Part shown: piece by piece, positions 33,403-43,458 of the stretch
How the letters are laid out: each line of letters starts with the position of its first letter
Position numbering within the stretch: position 1 is the first letter of the stretch
Source: Rahnella laticis
GTDB lineage: Bacteria > Pseudomonadota > Gammaproteobacteria > Enterobacterales > Enterobacteriaceae
Assembly: GCF_015644585.1 (NCBI RefSeq)
Contig: NZ_JADOBI010000006.1
Location: forward strand, 1 to 64,000
Reading direction: 5' to 3'
DNA length: 64,000 nucleotides
The notes under the pieces: model-generated
What the model saw: only the letters and a program-made list of their open reading frames with translations
Databases searched by the model: none
Told to the model about the DNA's origin: nothing
Program-made: the position numbers and the translations under genes

Positions 33403-34254
33403 TTAGTTAGCTTTCGGCGCAGCTTCTGCTTCAGCAGGTTTCTCAGCGGCTTTAGGATCAGCTTTTGGCGCTGCTTTCACGTCCAGCAGTTCAACATCGA
33501 ACACCAGAGTGGAGTTAGCCGGGATCCCCGGGACGCCAGTTTTGCCATAAGCCAGCTCTGCTGGGATAACCAGCTTGATTTTGCCGCCTTTCTTGATGTG
33601 TTTCAGGCCTTCGGTCCAGCCTGGGATAACACCGTCAAGACGGAAGGAGAGCGGCTCGCCACGAGTATAAGAGTTATCGAACTCAGTCCCGTCGGTCAGG
33701 GTGCCTTTGTAGTTAACAACAACGGTATCGCTGTCTTTCGGCGCTGCGCCGGTACCTGGTTTCTCTACCTGATACAGCAGACCAGATTCAGTTTTCTTCA
33801 CGCCTTTTTCTTTGGCGAAGTCAGCACGGAATTTGTCGCCTTTTTCAGCGTTAGCTTTAGCGTCCTGCTCCATTTTAGCCTGTGCAGATGCTTTCACACG
33901 GCCTTCGAAGGTTTGCAGAGTTTGCTCGATTTCCTGGTCAGACAGTTTGCTTTTGTTAGCAAACGCGTCCTGAACACCGGCGATCAGCTGGTCTTTATCC
34001 AGTTTGATGCCCAGTTTTTCTTGTTCTTTCAGTGAATTGTCCATGTAACGGCCCAGAGATGCACCCAGTGCATACGCTGCCTGCTCGTCATCACTTTTGA
34101 ACTTGGTCTTATCTGTTGCTGCCGGTGCAGCTGCAGCGGCTGGCGCAGGGGCAGCAGCGGCCGGTGCTGTGGCTTCAGCAGCCATAACCTGAGTGGCATT
34201 CAGGGCGATCGCCATGGTGGTTGCCAGCAGAGTTACTTTAAACAGTGATTTCAT
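33403..34254 (-). CDS. fkpA: FkpA, periplasmic FKBP-type prolyl isomerase
   Basis: 283 residues. Periplasmic peptidyl-prolyl isomerase and chaperone. Signal peptide MKSLFKVTLLATTMAIALNA with cleavage near VMA-AEA. An unusually long Ala/Pro linker (about 25-50) comes next, then the N-terminal dimer domain and the C-terminal FKBP domain with VVNYKGTLTDGTEFDNSY and GVIPGWTEGL. The tail is Ala/Lys/Glu-rich. Start at 34254 has GGAG upstream; the frame stays open to 34344 but the extra residues are unlike a signal peptide. Confidence 0.95.
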   Translation of the reverse strand: MKSLFKVTLLATTMAIALNATQVMAAEATAPAAAAPAPAAAAAPAATDKTKFKSDDEQAAYALGASLGRYMDNSLKEQEKLGIKLDKDQLIAGVQDAFANKSKLSDQEIEQTLQTFEGRVKASAQAKMEQDAKANAEKGDKFRADFAKEKGVKKTESGLLYQVEKPGTGAAPKDSDTVVVNYKGTLTDGTEFDNSYTRGEPLSFRLDGVIPGWTEGLKHIKKGGKIKLVIPAELAYGKTGVPGIPANSTLVFDVELLDVKAAPKADPKAAEKPAEAEAAPKAN

Positions 34255-34545
34255 CCATTTCTCCAAGACCAGAAGTATGTGACCTCTGGTAATAATTACG
34301 AAAGTTCGGCGGTTACTATAACTGTCCGTCTCACGACAAAACAATCTCTATACACGCCATTAGCGTCTTATTCCGACCTTTTTTGCATCAATTAGTTTCC
34401 TAAAATTATCAGGACGGACAGATAAAGCGCCGCAGGTCAGGCAATCAGGCAGGTTTACGGGTAGAATCGCCGGTCTACAATACAGAATGAGGTTCCGGTC
34501 AGCGCTCAATCTGAGAGGCTTGGGACGCACAATGAGGGAATGATG

Positions 34546-34764
34546 ATGGACTCAAATACCGTGGAACAACGTCTGGAGATGCTGGAAAACAAACTGGCTT
34601 TTCAGGAAATCACCATCGAAGAACTGAATTTGATTGTGACGCAGCACCAGCTGGAAATGAGCAGATTGCACGATCACCTGCGCCTGCTGACAGACAAACT
34701 GCGCGCCAGCCAGCCGTCAATGATTGCCGATCAGTCGGAAGAAACGCCGCCGCCGCATTACTGA
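34546..34764 (+). CDS. slyX: SlyX family protein
   Basis: 72 residues, a short coiled coil of unknown role that ends in the family mark ETPPPHY. Three ATG codons stand in a row (34540, 34543, 34546); GAGGGA at 34534-34539 suits the last one best. Convergent with slyD and divergent from fkpA; the 291-nt gap to fkpA shows nothing I can name. Confidence 0.9.
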   Translation: MDSNTVEQRLEMLENKLAFQEITIEELNLIVTQHQLEMSRLHDHLRLLTDKLRASQPSMIADQSEETPPPHY

Positions 34765-34785
34765 TTTGGGCTATGGCATGCAGCA

Positions 34786-34809
34786 AAAAGGCGCCTGAAG
34801 GCGCCTTTT
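34786..34809. terminator. Bidirectional terminator between slyX and slyD
   Basis: AAAAGGCGCC (34786-34795) and GGCGCCTTTT (34800-34809) form a 10-bp stem with a TGAA loop, with T-rich tails on both strands. Confidence 0.93.
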
Positions 34810-34837
34810 GTTTTTAACCGCTCTGCGGACAGAACGA

Positions 34838-35443
34838 TCAGTGGCAACCGCAGCCGCCGTTACCGCCGCAACCACCTTTCTTACCGTGGTCATGGTCGTG
34901 GTCGTGATCATGGCTGTGACCGTGGCCGCCGCAGCAACCGTCACCGTGTTCATGGTCGTGACCATGGTCATGGCCGTGTTCGCCGTGAACGTGGCCGTGA
35001 GCCAGTTCTTCTTCAGTCGCTTCACGGATAGCAACCACTTCAACGTGGAAGTTCAGATCCTGACCCGCCAGCATGTGGTTACCGTCAACCACAACGTGGT
35101 CGCCGTCAACTTCAGTGATTTCGACAGGAACCGGGCCCTGATCGGTATCAGCCAGGAAACGCATGCCTACTTCCAGCTCGTCAACGCCCATGAAGACGTC
35201 TTTCGGTACGCGCTGAACCAGGTTTTCATCGTAGTTGCCGTAAGCGTCGTTTGCGCCTACATGCACATCGAACACATCACCAACAGCATGACCATCAAGT
35301 GCAGTTTCCAGACCGGAGATCAGGGAACCATGGCCGTGCAGGTAATCCAACGGTGCGCTCACCGGAGATTCGTCAACCAACACACCGTCTTCTGTACGTA
35401 CCTGATATGCCACACTGATGACCAGGTCTTTTGCTACTTTCAT
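34838..35443 (-). CDS. slyD: SlyD, FKBP-type prolyl isomerase and nickel chaperone
   Basis: 201 residues. Cytoplasmic isomerase/chaperone that also delivers Ni to hydrogenase assembly. FKBP domain with the inserted chaperone flap (about 1-146), then a tail very rich in His, Gly and Cys (EHGHDHGHDH, CCGGHGH, GGCGGNGGCGCH) that binds metals. The nucleotide repeats of this tail cause several spurious open frames on both strands. Confidence 0.96.
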   Translation of the reverse strand: MKVAKDLVISVAYQVRTEDGVLVDESPVSAPLDYLHGHGSLISGLETALDGHAVGDVFDVHVGANDAYGNYDENLVQRVPKDVFMGVDELEVGMRFLADTDQGPVPVEITEVDGDHVVVDGNHMLAGQDLNFHVEVVAIREATEEELAHGHVHGEHGHDHGHDHEHGDGCCGGHGHSHDHDHDHDHGKKGGCGGNGGCGCH

Positions 35444-35643
35444 GATAACTCCTACCGTTGGATACTCAATTTGTTGTCTGCGAACGTTTCGGGAACGATC
35501 GCTACTTCGCTTAAGGCTAATTCAGTGACGGCGTCTTTTGGATGAGATCATCCTGAAAATCACCGCCGGATAAATTTGGCGAAGAGTGTAGCGGAAATCC
35601 GCGTCTCTGTACTTAACAGCATAAAAAAACGCGAGCGATAACG

Positions 35644-35847
35644 CTACTTCGGATCGAAAATACCAATCACCTGCTCTTCCGGGCGCAGCTTCTTACTGAC
35701 CTGCGCGTCGGTCTGCCGCTGATGGTGTCCGCATTTTACGCACTCCACCACTTCGACCTGATCTTCCTGCCATAAAGCCAGTGTATCCATCGCCTTACAT
35801 TTCGGGCACACCGCACCAGCGATGAAACGTTTACGGGTAGACGCCAT
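35644..35847 (-). CDS. yheV: YheV family putative zinc ribbon protein
   Basis: 67 residues. Two CxxC pairs, CPKC (about 13-16) and CVKC (about 36-39), suggest one zinc ribbon. Function unknown. The start MASTRKRFIAG at 35847 matches homologues; an in-frame ATG at 35886 is less likely. Lies 78 nt after kefB in the same orientation. Confidence 0.88.
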   Translation of the reverse strand: MASTRKRFIAGAVCPKCKAMDTLALWQEDQVEVVECVKCGHHQRQTDAQVSKKLRPEEQVIGIFDPK

Positions 35848-35925
35848 GTTAATTCTCCTGAAATTTTCGACATTGCTTCCGGTCATTTTTCATTCAGACG
35901 GCACAAAAAATTTTCGTCTGCCGGA

Positions 35926-37734
35926 CTATTCATCATCGTCCCAGCCGTCAAGCTGACGCCGTTCGTTGTGCATTTCGCTCTGGAAGATGTCTTCCAGCTC
36001 ACGCCGCGCTTCTTTCACGCGGGAAATCTGCGCCACGTCGCCGCGGTTTTGCGGCACCAGTTCACGCAGCATCCGCATATCAAGACGGCGAAAATGCTGC
36101 TGGGCACGGTAGGCGCTGTGCGGATGCATGCCCAGTGTTACAAGCGCCTTTTTCCCTAATTCCAGCGCACTGGAAAACGTCTCGCGGGAGAAATTCGCCA
36201 CACCGGCCTGCAACAACTCATGCGCTTCAACACGCCCCCGGGCGCGGGCCAGAATATTCAGATGCGGAAAATGCTGCTGGCACAGATGCACGATGGTCAT
36301 CGTATCTTCCGGCTCATCGCAGGTGATCACGATCGACTTCGCTTTTTCCGCGCCAGACGCCCTGAGCAATTCCAGTTCAGTCGCATCGCCGTAATACACT
36401 TTGTAGCCGTAAGTCCGCATCAGGCCGACGGCGCTGATATCGCGCTCCAGCACGGTAATCCGCATTTTGTTCGCCATCAGCAAACGGCCAATCACCTGCC
36501 CGAAACGCCCGAACCCGACAATAATCACCTGCGGTTCATCATCCTGCACAAAGTGTTTTTCATCGCTTTCTTCACCGTCGTTGTAGCGGCGGACCAGAAT
36601 GCGGTCCACCCACTGCATCAGCAGCGGCGTGGTCATCATTGATAACGTCACCACCACCAGCAACAGCGAAAGTTGCGAAGAGGAAATGACTTTCTGCGCC
36701 CCGGCCGCCGAGAACAGCACGAAGGCAAACTCGCCGCCCTGGCTGAGAACGGCAGAAAACTGCAACCGGACCGACGTCCGCAATCCGAATATCCGCGAAA
36801 GCGCGTAAAGCACAGCGCCTTTGACAGTCACGAGAATAATGACGCCCGCCAGCACCAGCAGAATATGGGTGTAAAGCACGCCGAGATTGAGCGCCATGCC
36901 GACGGAAATAAAGAACAGCCCGAGCAGTAAACCCTTAAATGGCTCTATCGCGATTTCCAGTTCGTGCTGATATTCACTTTCGGCCAGTAAAATACCGGCG
37001 ATGAACGTTCCGAGCGCCATCGAAAAGCCCAGCGTATCCATAAACAACGCAGAGCCGAGCACCACGAGAAGCGCCGCCGCCGTAAAGACTTCGCGGACGC
37101 CAGAAGCCACAATCAGCCGGAAAATCGGCCGCAGCAGATAGCGGCCGCCGATTAACATGCCGCCAAAAGCCAGCACTTTCAGGCCGATCATTTCCCAGTT
37201 ATTACTGCCTTCTGAGCCGCCCGCCAGAATGGGGATCAGCGCCAAAGCCGGGATTACCGCGATATCCTGAAACAGCAGCACGGCAAAACCCAGCTGACCG
37301 CCTTCATTACGCGTCATGCCCTTGTCGCGCATCAGCTGCAACGCCATCGCCGTTGATGACATCGCCAGCCCGATGCCGCCGATCACCGCCGCCTGCCAGG
37401 AGAATTTCGTCAGCCACAATAAACCGCCCAGCACCAGCGCGGTCAGAATCACCTGCCCGGCGCCGACGCCAAAAATTTGCCGCCGCAGCTCCCACAGTTT
37501 TCCCGGATTCAGCTCCAGCCCGATGATAAACATCAGGAACACGACGCCCAGCTCGGAGAAATGCAGAATTTCATCGACGTCGCGGATGAAACCCAAACCC
37601 CACGGGCCGATGGCGATCCCGGCCAGCAAATAGCCGAGCACCGCGCCAATTCCTAAACGCTGGGCAACGGGAACCGCCACCACGGCCGCAAATAAAAAAA
37701 GCAGGATCGCGGCGGGTAAATTTGAACCGTCCAT
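35926..37734 (-). CDS. kefB: KefB, glutathione-gated K+/H+ antiporter
   Basis: 602 residues. Inner membrane potassium efflux system held closed by glutathione and opened by electrophile adducts, which acidifies the cell for protection. About 12 membrane helices (CPA2 antiporter domain, to about 385), then a KTN/RCK domain with [14 protein letters not shown] near 407. The start MDGSNLPA at 37734 overlaps the kefG stop by one base (TGATG), which implies coupling. Confidence 0.95.
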   Translation of the reverse strand: MDGSNLPAAILLFLFAAVVAVPVAQRLGIGAVLGYLLAGIAIGPWGLGFIRDVDEILHFSELGVVFLMFIIGLELNPGKLWELRRQIFGVGAGQVILTALVLGGLLWLTKFSWQAAVIGGIGLAMSSTAMALQLMRDKGMTRNEGGQLGFAVLLFQDIAVIPALALIPILAGGSEGSNNWEMIGLKVLAFGGMLIGGRYLLRPIFRLIVASGVREVFTAAALLVVLGSALFMDTLGFSMALGTFIAGILLAESEYQHELEIAIEPFKGLLLGLFFISVGMALNLGVLYTHILLVLAGVIILVTVKGAVLYALSRIFGLRTSVRLQFSAVLSQGGEFAFVLFSAAGAQKVISSSQLSLLLVVVTLSMMTTPLLMQWVDRILVRRYNDGEESDEKHFVQDDEPQVIIVGFGRFGQVIGRLLMANKMRITVLERDISAVGLMRTYGYKVYYGDATELELLRASGAEKAKSIVITCDEPEDTMTIVHLCQQHFPHLNILARARGRVEAHELLQAGVANFSRETFSSALELGKKALVTLGMHPHSAYRAQQHFRRLDMRMLRELVPQNRGDVAQISRVKEARRELEDIFQSEMHNERRQLDGWDDDE

Positions 37735-38288
37735 CAGGCAATCCCTCCGTTCGGCAGCGGGGATTTCAGCCATTCGCCATACGCTTCGGCATGACTTTGC
37801 AGCACATCAGGTTTCTGACGGCGCGCCCAGTAAATGATAATCGGCGTCATCCAGTGCATATGGCACATCGCCGACGTCAGCTCGAACGGACGCATAATGT
37901 CGGACATCGGATAACGGTTATATCCGCCCGCCTTATACGCCCCTTCCGGTTCGCCGGTGGTCACAACCGAACGCCAGTATTTTCCGTTCAGCGCATTCCC
38001 GCCTGCCCCGCTGGCAAAACCACGCGCCAGAACGCGATCCATCCACTCTTTCAGCAACGCCGGGCAACTGTAGGTATAAAGAGGATGCTGGAAAACGATC
38101 ACCTTGTGCTCGCGCAACAATTGCTGCTCGCGATGAATATCAATAAAGAAATCAGGATAGTGGGCGTACAAATCATGCACGGTGACATGTTCGAGCTGCC
38201 GGGCTTGTTGCAGTAAAACGCGGTTGGCGACCGAATCGGGTGATTCCGGGTGAGCGTAAAGCAGCAAAACCTTTGGTGGCTGCGACAT
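37734..38288 (-). CDS. kefG: KefG, ancillary protein of KefB
   Basis: 184 residues. Flavodoxin-like NAD(P)H-quinone-oxidoreductase fold; binds KefB and is needed for full activity. Core segments [33 protein letters not shown] and [12 protein letters not shown] are present. The start [11 protein letters not shown] at 38288 follows homologues; the frame stays open to 38342. Confidence 0.94.
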   Translation of the reverse strand: MSQPPKVLLLYAHPESPDSVANRVLLQQARQLEHVTVHDLYAHYPDFFIDIHREQQLLREHKVIVFQHPLYTYSCPALLKEWMDRVLARGFASGAGGNALNGKYWRSVVTTGEPEGAYKAGGYNRYPMSDIMRPFELTSAMCHMHWMTPIIIYWARRQKPDVLQSHAEAYGEWLKSPLPNGGIA

Positions 38289-38417
38289 CAATACCTCCAA
38301 AGCGTCGTCAGGGTGCGGTTTTTCCGTTACCATGCTTCGCAAAGACTAAATGGGACGCGATACGTCTTGTTTAAATCATTATCATGACAATTTAACATAC
38401 TCTCAACACGGCGCTTT

Positions 38418-40337
38418 ATGATTGTTTTCTCCTCCTTACAAATCCGACGCGGCACCAATGTGCTGCTGGACAACGCGTCTGCGACCATCAATCCCGGCCA
38501 GAAAGTCGGACTGGTGGGCAAAAATGGCTGCGGTAAATCCACCCTGATTTCACTGCTGAAAAGTGAAATGAGCGCCGACGCCGGCAACCTGACTTTTCCG
38601 GGTAACTGGGCGCTGGCCTGGGTCAATCAGGAAACACCGGCACTCGACGAGCCGGCGATAGAGTATGTTATCGACGGCGACCGCGAATTTCGTCAGTTAG
38701 AATCCGAATTACAGCACGCCAATGAGCGTGATGATGGCCACGCTATCGCCACACTGCACGGCAAGCTCGATGCGATTAATGCCTGGACGATCCCGGCGCG
38801 CGCGGCCAGCCTGCTGAGCGGTCTGGGCTTTAGCCAGAATCAGTTACAGCAGCCGGTAAAATCCTTCTCCGGTGGCTGGCGTATGCGTCTGAATCTGGCG
38901 CAGGCGCTGATTTGTCGTTCTGATTTACTGCTGCTGGATGAACCGACCAACCACCTGGATTTAGACGCCGTCATCTGGCTGGAAAAGTGGCTGAAAGGCT
39001 ATACCGGGACGCTGGTTCTGATTTCTCATGACCGCGATTTCCTGGATCCGATTGTCGATAAAATTCTGCATATCGAACAGCAATCGCTGAACGAATACAC
39101 CGGCAACTACTCGTCTTTCGAACGTCAGCGTGCGACCAAATTGTCGCAACAGCAGGCATTGTTTGAAAGTCAGCAGGAAAAAGTGGCGCATCTGCAAAGT
39201 TACATCGACCGTTTCCGTGCTCAGGCCACTAAAGCCAAACAAGCGCAGAGCCGCATCAAAATGCTGGAGCGCATGGAACTGATTGCGCCGGCGCACGTCG
39301 ACAATCCTTTTCATTTTAGCTTCCGCTCGCCGGAAAGTTTACCCGATCCGCTGCTGCGCATGGAAAAAGTCAGCGCAGGCTACGGCGACACCACCATTCT
39401 GGATTCCATCAAACTGAATCTGGTGCCGGGCTCGCGTATCGGCCTGTTAGGCCGTAATGGCGCGGGTAAATCGACGCTGATTAAACTGCTCGCCGGTACC
39501 ATGCCGCCGCTTCAGGGCGACATCGGCCTGGCGAAAGGCGTGAAACTCGGATACTTCGCCCAGCATCAGCTGGAGTTTTTGCGTGCCGACGAATCGCCGC
39601 TGCAACATCTGACCCGCCTCGCCGCACGCGAAACGGAACAACAGTTGCGTGATTATCTGGGCGGATTTGGTTTCCACGGCGACAAAGTGACGGATCCGAC
39701 CGGGCGTTTCTCCGGCGGCGAAAAGGCGCGTCTGGTGCTGGCACTCATCGTCTGGCAGCGCCCTAACCTGCTGTTGCTCGATGAACCGACCAACCACCTG
39801 GATCTCGATATGCGTCAGGCGCTGACCGAAGCGTTAATCGACTTCGAAGGCGCGATGGTTGTTGTCTCGCATGACCGTCACTTACTGCGTTCGACTACTG
39901 ACGATTTGTATCTGGTTCACGGCGGCAAAGTGGAACAGTTCGACGGCGATCTGGAAGATTATCAGCAATGGCTGGTGGATGTTCAGCGTCAGGAAAGCCA
40001 GCAGGATGCACCGGCCAAAGACGGTGGCGTGAACAGCGCGCAGTCGCGTAAAGATCAGAAGCGCCGCGAAGCCGATTTCCGCAACCAGACTCAGCCGCTG
40101 CGTAAGCAAATCACCAAACTCGAAGCGCAGATGGAAAAACTGACCACCGAACTGGCGACAATCGAAGAGCGTCTGGCTGATTCGGCAATTTACGACATCA
40201 GCCGTAAAGCCGATCTTACCGAATGTCTGCAACAGCAGACCAAAGTGAAAGGCGCGCTGGATGAAACCGAAATGACCTGGCTCGATGCGCAGGAACAGCT
40301 GGAAGAGATGTCAAAAGCGTTTGATATAGAAAGCTGA
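38418..40337 (+). CDS. yheS: YheS, ABC-F family ATPase
   Basis: 639 residues. Soluble protein with two ATP-binding cassettes and no membrane part, of the class that acts on ribosomes stalled or blocked in the exit site. Walker A GKNGCGKST (about 34-42) and GRNGAGKST (about 345-353), signatures SFSGGWRMR and FSGGEKAR, Walker B LLLDEPTNHLD in both halves, and a linker of about 80 residues between them. The C-terminal helix pair is a coiled coil (about 535-635). Confidence 0.95.
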   Translation: MIVFSSLQIRRGTNVLLDNASATINPGQKVGLVGKNGCGKSTLISLLKSEMSADAGNLTFPGNWALAWVNQETPALDEPAIEYVIDGDREFRQLESELQHANERDDGHAIATLHGKLDAINAWTIPARAASLLSGLGFSQNQLQQPVKSFSGGWRMRLNLAQALICRSDLLLLDEPTNHLDLDAVIWLEKWLKGYTGTLVLISHDRDFLDPIVDKILHIEQQSLNEYTGNYSSFERQRATKLSQQQALFESQQEKVAHLQSYIDRFRAQATKAKQAQSRIKMLERMELIAPAHVDNPFHFSFRSPESLPDPLLRMEKVSAGYGDTTILDSIKLNLVPGSRIGLLGRNGAGKSTLIKLLAGTMPPLQGDIGLAKGVKLGYFAQHQLEFLRADESPLQHLTRLAARETEQQLRDYLGGFGFHGDKVTDPTGRFSGGEKARLVLALIVWQRPNLLLLDEPTNHLDLDMRQALTEALIDFEGAMVVVSHDRHLLRSTTDDLYLVHGGKVEQFDGDLEDYQQWLVDVQRQESQQDAPAKDGGVNSAQSRKDQKRREADFRNQTQPLRKQITKLEAQMEKLTTELATIEERLADSAIYDISRKADLTECLQQQTKVKGALDETEMTWLDAQEQLEEMSKAFDIES

Positions 40338-40350
40338 GTTTGCTGTAAAA

Positions 40351-40381
40351 CCGCCTTTATCCTTTCCGGATAAGGCGGTTC
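40351..40381 (+). terminator. Probable yheS terminator
   Basis: ACCGCCTTTATCC pairs with GGATAAGGCGGT with one bulged base around TTTCC. The tail TCCCTTTCT is only partly U-rich. Confidence 0.6.
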
Positions 40382-40488
40382 CCTTTCTCATGCCCGGTTC
40401 ACTGGCAGTCACTGGTTTTGCGCGTTAGAATTCGTCCATCTCTTCGATTCCTTAATCGAAACCCGCCTGAATTTAAAAGGATGATGAC

Positions 40489-41655
40489 GTGACGGATACC
40501 CCTATTTCCCGGCCATTGGAAGAACCTGTTTTATCCACACAACTGGCAACCGACCTGACCGCCGCGCCGGACACACAAATTCCCGCCATCAGCGCCGAAG
40601 AACAGCAAAAAATAGACGAAATTGCGGCGCAAATCGATATCACCGATCCGGTCATTTCGATTGCCTATGGCGCAAAAACCCTGAATGCCATGTCACGGTT
40701 TAATGAATCCCTGATGCAGGAAGTCCGCGCCAAAGATGCGGGCGAAGTGGGCGCGCAGCTCACGGATTTACTGAGCAAAGTGAAAGGCATTGACCTGACC
40801 GTTTTCGACCAGAAAAAAGGCCTGCTGGAATCTGTTCCGCTGCTCGGCAAGTTGTTTAATAAAGTTGAGCGCACGCTTTTGGAATACCAGACGCTGGCCC
40901 GGCAGGTCGATACACTTTCCGAAAAATTGCAGGACACCATCACGGAGTTGCTACGTAATATCGCCACGCTTGAACAGCTTTTCATCCGCAACCGCGAATA
41001 TTTCAAAGACATCAGCCTGCATATCATGGCGGGTAAAAAGAAGATTGAGCAGATCCAGTCTGAGGCCATTCCTGCGGCACAGGCAAAAGCTCTGGTTTCC
41101 GGTGATGCCATGGACGCCCAGAACGTGCGTGACTTGCTCGAAGGGATCCAGCGCTTCGAGCGCCGCCTGAGTGACCTGATGCTGACGCGAACCATGTCCA
41201 TCCAGACCGCGCCACAAATCCGCCTGATGCAAAGCAACAGCCAGTCGCTGGCAGAAAAAATCCAGAGCAGCATTCTCACCACCATTCCGGTCTGGAAAAG
41301 CCAGATCGTGCTGGCGTTGTCGCTGAACTCACAGCGTCAGGCCGCGAAACTGCAAAAAGAAGTCGCCGATACCACTAACGCTATGTTGCGCCGCAATGCA
41401 GAATTGCTGCAAACCGGCAGCATCGAAACCGCGACGGAAGTTGAACGTTCTATTGTTGACGTCGAAACCCTGCGCGATGTTCAGGGGCGTTTGCTGAGTA
41501 CCCTCGAAGACACGATGAATATCGCCAGCAATGCCCGCGCACGCCGTGCAGAAGTGGAGAAAGAACTGTGTACAATGGAACAGGAACTGCGGACTAAACT
41601 GGCGTCAATTGCGGCGGAGAATAACCCACAGATTAAGGCAACAGCGCAGTCATGA
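40489..41655 (+). CDS. TelA-family toxic anion resistance protein
   Basis: 388 residues of the TelA/YaaN/KlaA family (PF05816-type), linked to tellurite and other envelope stress resistance; its mechanism is unknown. Mostly long helices and coiled coil, with no membrane helix or signal peptide. Starts at GTG 40489 with AAAAGG 8 nt upstream; the ATGs just before run into a stop. The gene is followed by an XpaC-like gene with a 4-nt ATGA overlap, the same pairing as yaaN and xpaC in Bacillus subtilis. E. coli has no such pair at this locus. Confidence 0.88.
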   Translation: MTDTPISRPLEEPVLSTQLATDLTAAPDTQIPAISAEEQQKIDEIAAQIDITDPVISIAYGAKTLNAMSRFNESLMQEVRAKDAGEVGAQLTDLLSKVKGIDLTVFDQKKGLLESVPLLGKLFNKVERTLLEYQTLARQVDTLSEKLQDTITELLRNIATLEQLFIRNREYFKDISLHIMAGKKKIEQIQSEAIPAAQAKALVSGDAMDAQNVRDLLEGIQRFERRLSDLMLTRTMSIQTAPQIRLMQSNSQSLAEKIQSSILTTIPVWKSQIVLALSLNSQRQAAKLQKEVADTTNAMLRRNAELLQTGSIETATEVERSIVDVETLRDVQGRLLSTLEDTMNIASNARARRAEVEKELCTMEQELRTKLASIAAENNPQIKATAQS

Positions 41656-42704
41656 GGCCAATAAATCACAATACTGATGCGATCAGCTCCGTCTACCAGC
41701 AATCCCGGGGCGCACGAATATTCATCCATTTTCTGTTAATCATTGCGGGCATTATCTATGGGAAAGCGACATCCGGTGAATATCTCAACGTAGCGGACAG
41801 CATCGCCAGGAAGGATCTGAGCGGTGCCTCTTCCGTTCTGGTGTGGATGTCTTTCATTCTGTTATTTCATACATTTCTCTATGACCGTCTGAGTCTGTAT
41901 TACAGCTGTCTGGTGGGCCTTCTCTGGGCTTTCACTGGCGATATGCTGGCAATCCCCTTCTGGATGGCCACCACGGCAATGCTGCTCAGTTTACTCACCC
42001 AATTCCGTTTATCCCTGACCGGAATGTTCCTCCCGTGGATCATCGGCCTATTCGCTTATGTAGATTTCTTCAGCTTCGCGCCTTATACCGTTTTCTATGC
42101 CGCGTTTGTCATTGTCGTTATCGGCGCGGTAATACATTTACGCAAAATCGAAAAACAGAGCCACATACCTGTCACTGCGCCGATGGATATCGTGAAACCC
42201 ATGCCGTTACGCACCAGAGCATCGGTAAAAACCGAAAGCTTACAGGCGAACACGTCGCATCAAATCTGGATGGATGATAAGCCGGTCAGAAAATCAAAAC
42301 CGTACATCCCTGCAAGAGCGTTTGATCAAGAAATTGCGCAGCTGGAAAATAAGTCTGCGCTGACCGATTTCCCACCGGAATTACGTCATGAGATCGCTGA
42401 AATTGCGTTATCAGCACGCCGTATTCAGACGTGCATGCAGGAAGACCCGAAAGACGTAGCGCCGGCTACCCGTTTCTTCCAGCGGTATATGCCCGCCGTG
42501 AATACCTTCATTGATAAAGATCTGAATTTACGACGTCAGCAGGCCAGCGATGTGAAAACGGGTGAGCGAACGCTGCAAACCCTGAAAGATATCCGCAGCA
42601 TGTTTGATCAGCAGCATCAGCGGCTGCTGGAAAACGACCAGCTTGAACTGGATACCGAAATGGGTGTACTGGATAACCTGATGAAAACCGACGGCTTCAA
42701 ATAA
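41652..42704 (+). CDS. XpaC-like membrane protein
   Basis: 350 residues. About five membrane helices at 22-160, then a soluble half (about 185-350) rich in helices that resembles XpaC (PF10112, named for hydrolysis of a chromogenic phosphate in Bacillus). No known catalytic motif is visible, so enzyme activity is doubtful. Its start overlaps the TelA-type gene (ATGA), so the two very likely work together at the inner membrane. The family call rests on the partner gene and overall layout. Confidence 0.7.
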   Translation: MRPINHNTDAISSVYQQSRGARIFIHFLLIIAGIIYGKATSGEYLNVADSIARKDLSGASSVLVWMSFILLFHTFLYDRLSLYYSCLVGLLWAFTGDMLAIPFWMATTAMLLSLLTQFRLSLTGMFLPWIIGLFAYVDFFSFAPYTVFYAAFVIVVIGAVIHLRKIEKQSHIPVTAPMDIVKPMPLRTRASVKTESLQANTSHQIWMDDKPVRKSKPYIPARAFDQEIAQLENKSALTDFPPELRHEIAEIALSARRIQTCMQEDPKDVAPATRFFQRYMPAVNTFIDKDLNLRRQQASDVKTGERTLQTLKDIRSMFDQQHQRLLENDQLELDTEMGVLDNLMKTDGFK

Positions 42705-42720
42705 TCTACAGCTGGAAATA

Positions 42721-42752
42721 AAAAGCCCGCTTTCAGTCAGAGGCGGGCTTTT
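42721..42752. terminator. Bidirectional terminator
   Basis: AAAAGCCCGC (42721-42730) pairs with GCGGGCTTTT (42743-42752), with T runs on both strands. Lies between the XpaC-like gene and the convergent LysE-type gene. Confidence 0.92.
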
Positions 42753-42755
42753 TTG

Positions 42756-43358
42756 TCAGTGCCAGATCAGCAACACACAGGCGGCGGTCAGGATCCCCAT
42801 CGCGATGTTAAAGGTGTACCACGCGCGCTTACTGCGCAGCAGACGGCCAATCACGGTGCCAAAGCCCAGCCAGATAATCCCGGAAACCAGATTTACCATA
42901 AACATTCCCAGGCTGATCCCGGCAATCGAGTGGTTATAGGACGCACCGGCGAGACTGAAACTGGCGACAGCGCCGAGTCCCATCAGCCAGGCTTTCGGAT
43001 TCAGAAATTGCAGCAACCACCCCTGATACAAACGAATCGGCTTCGGCGGCGGCGCGCCGGTTTCCAGCGTTTCATACGCAGACGTTGCAATTTTCCACGC
43101 CAGCCACAGCAGATACAGGCTCCCGGCGATTTTGAGGAAAAGGTGCAGCGCAGGATAAACAGTAATCAGCCCGCCGACGCCGAACGCCACCAGCAGCAAA
43201 ATGCTTTGCATGCCGAGCATAATGCCGACCATCAGCCAGAGTGATCTGAAGAAACCGAAGTTAGCGCCTGACGTGGTTAACAACATATTATTCGGGCCAG
43301 GAGTGATAGCGGCGACCCATAAAAATCCAAGCATCGATAAAAATAAACCAAGTTCCAT
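42756..43358 (-). CDS. LysE/RhtB-family amino acid exporter
   Basis: 200 residues with about six membrane helices. The family exports amino acids or related compounds. The N-terminal signature AAITPGPNNMLLTTSGANFG (about 16-35) and the mid-protein LNPKAWLMGLGAV are diagnostic. The substrate cannot be told from sequence. It lies between the telA-xpaC pair and yheT and is divergent from yheT; E. coli has none of these three genes here. Confidence 0.85.
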   Translation of the reverse strand: MELGLFLSMLGFLWVAAITPGPNNMLLTTSGANFGFFRSLWLMVGIMLGMQSILLLVAFGVGGLITVYPALHLFLKIAGSLYLLWLAWKIATSAYETLETGAPPPKPIRLYQGWLLQFLNPKAWLMGLGAVASFSLAGASYNHSIAGISLGMFMVNLVSGIIWLGFGTVIGRLLRSKRAWYTFNIAMGILTAACVLLIWH

Positions 43359-43458
43359 TTAATTTGGGTTCTCCGACCCGAAAGATGTGCGATAGCATTG
43401 AAGCTAACAGCGTGATATTGATCGCACAAGAGCCTCTTAAGAGAAATTTATTCATCTT

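Noticed and set aside
34255-34330. SigmaE promoter for fkpA
   Set aside because: A GAACTT element is present upstream, but no fitting -10 lies at 15-17 bp, so I did not list it.
34771-35545. Open frames on both strands over slyD
   Set aside because: They come from the repetitive His-rich tail of slyD read in other frames.
42753-43244. 163-codon plus-strand frame opposite the LysE-type gene
   Set aside because: Antisense shadow; the minus-strand protein has clear LysE motifs and membrane helices.
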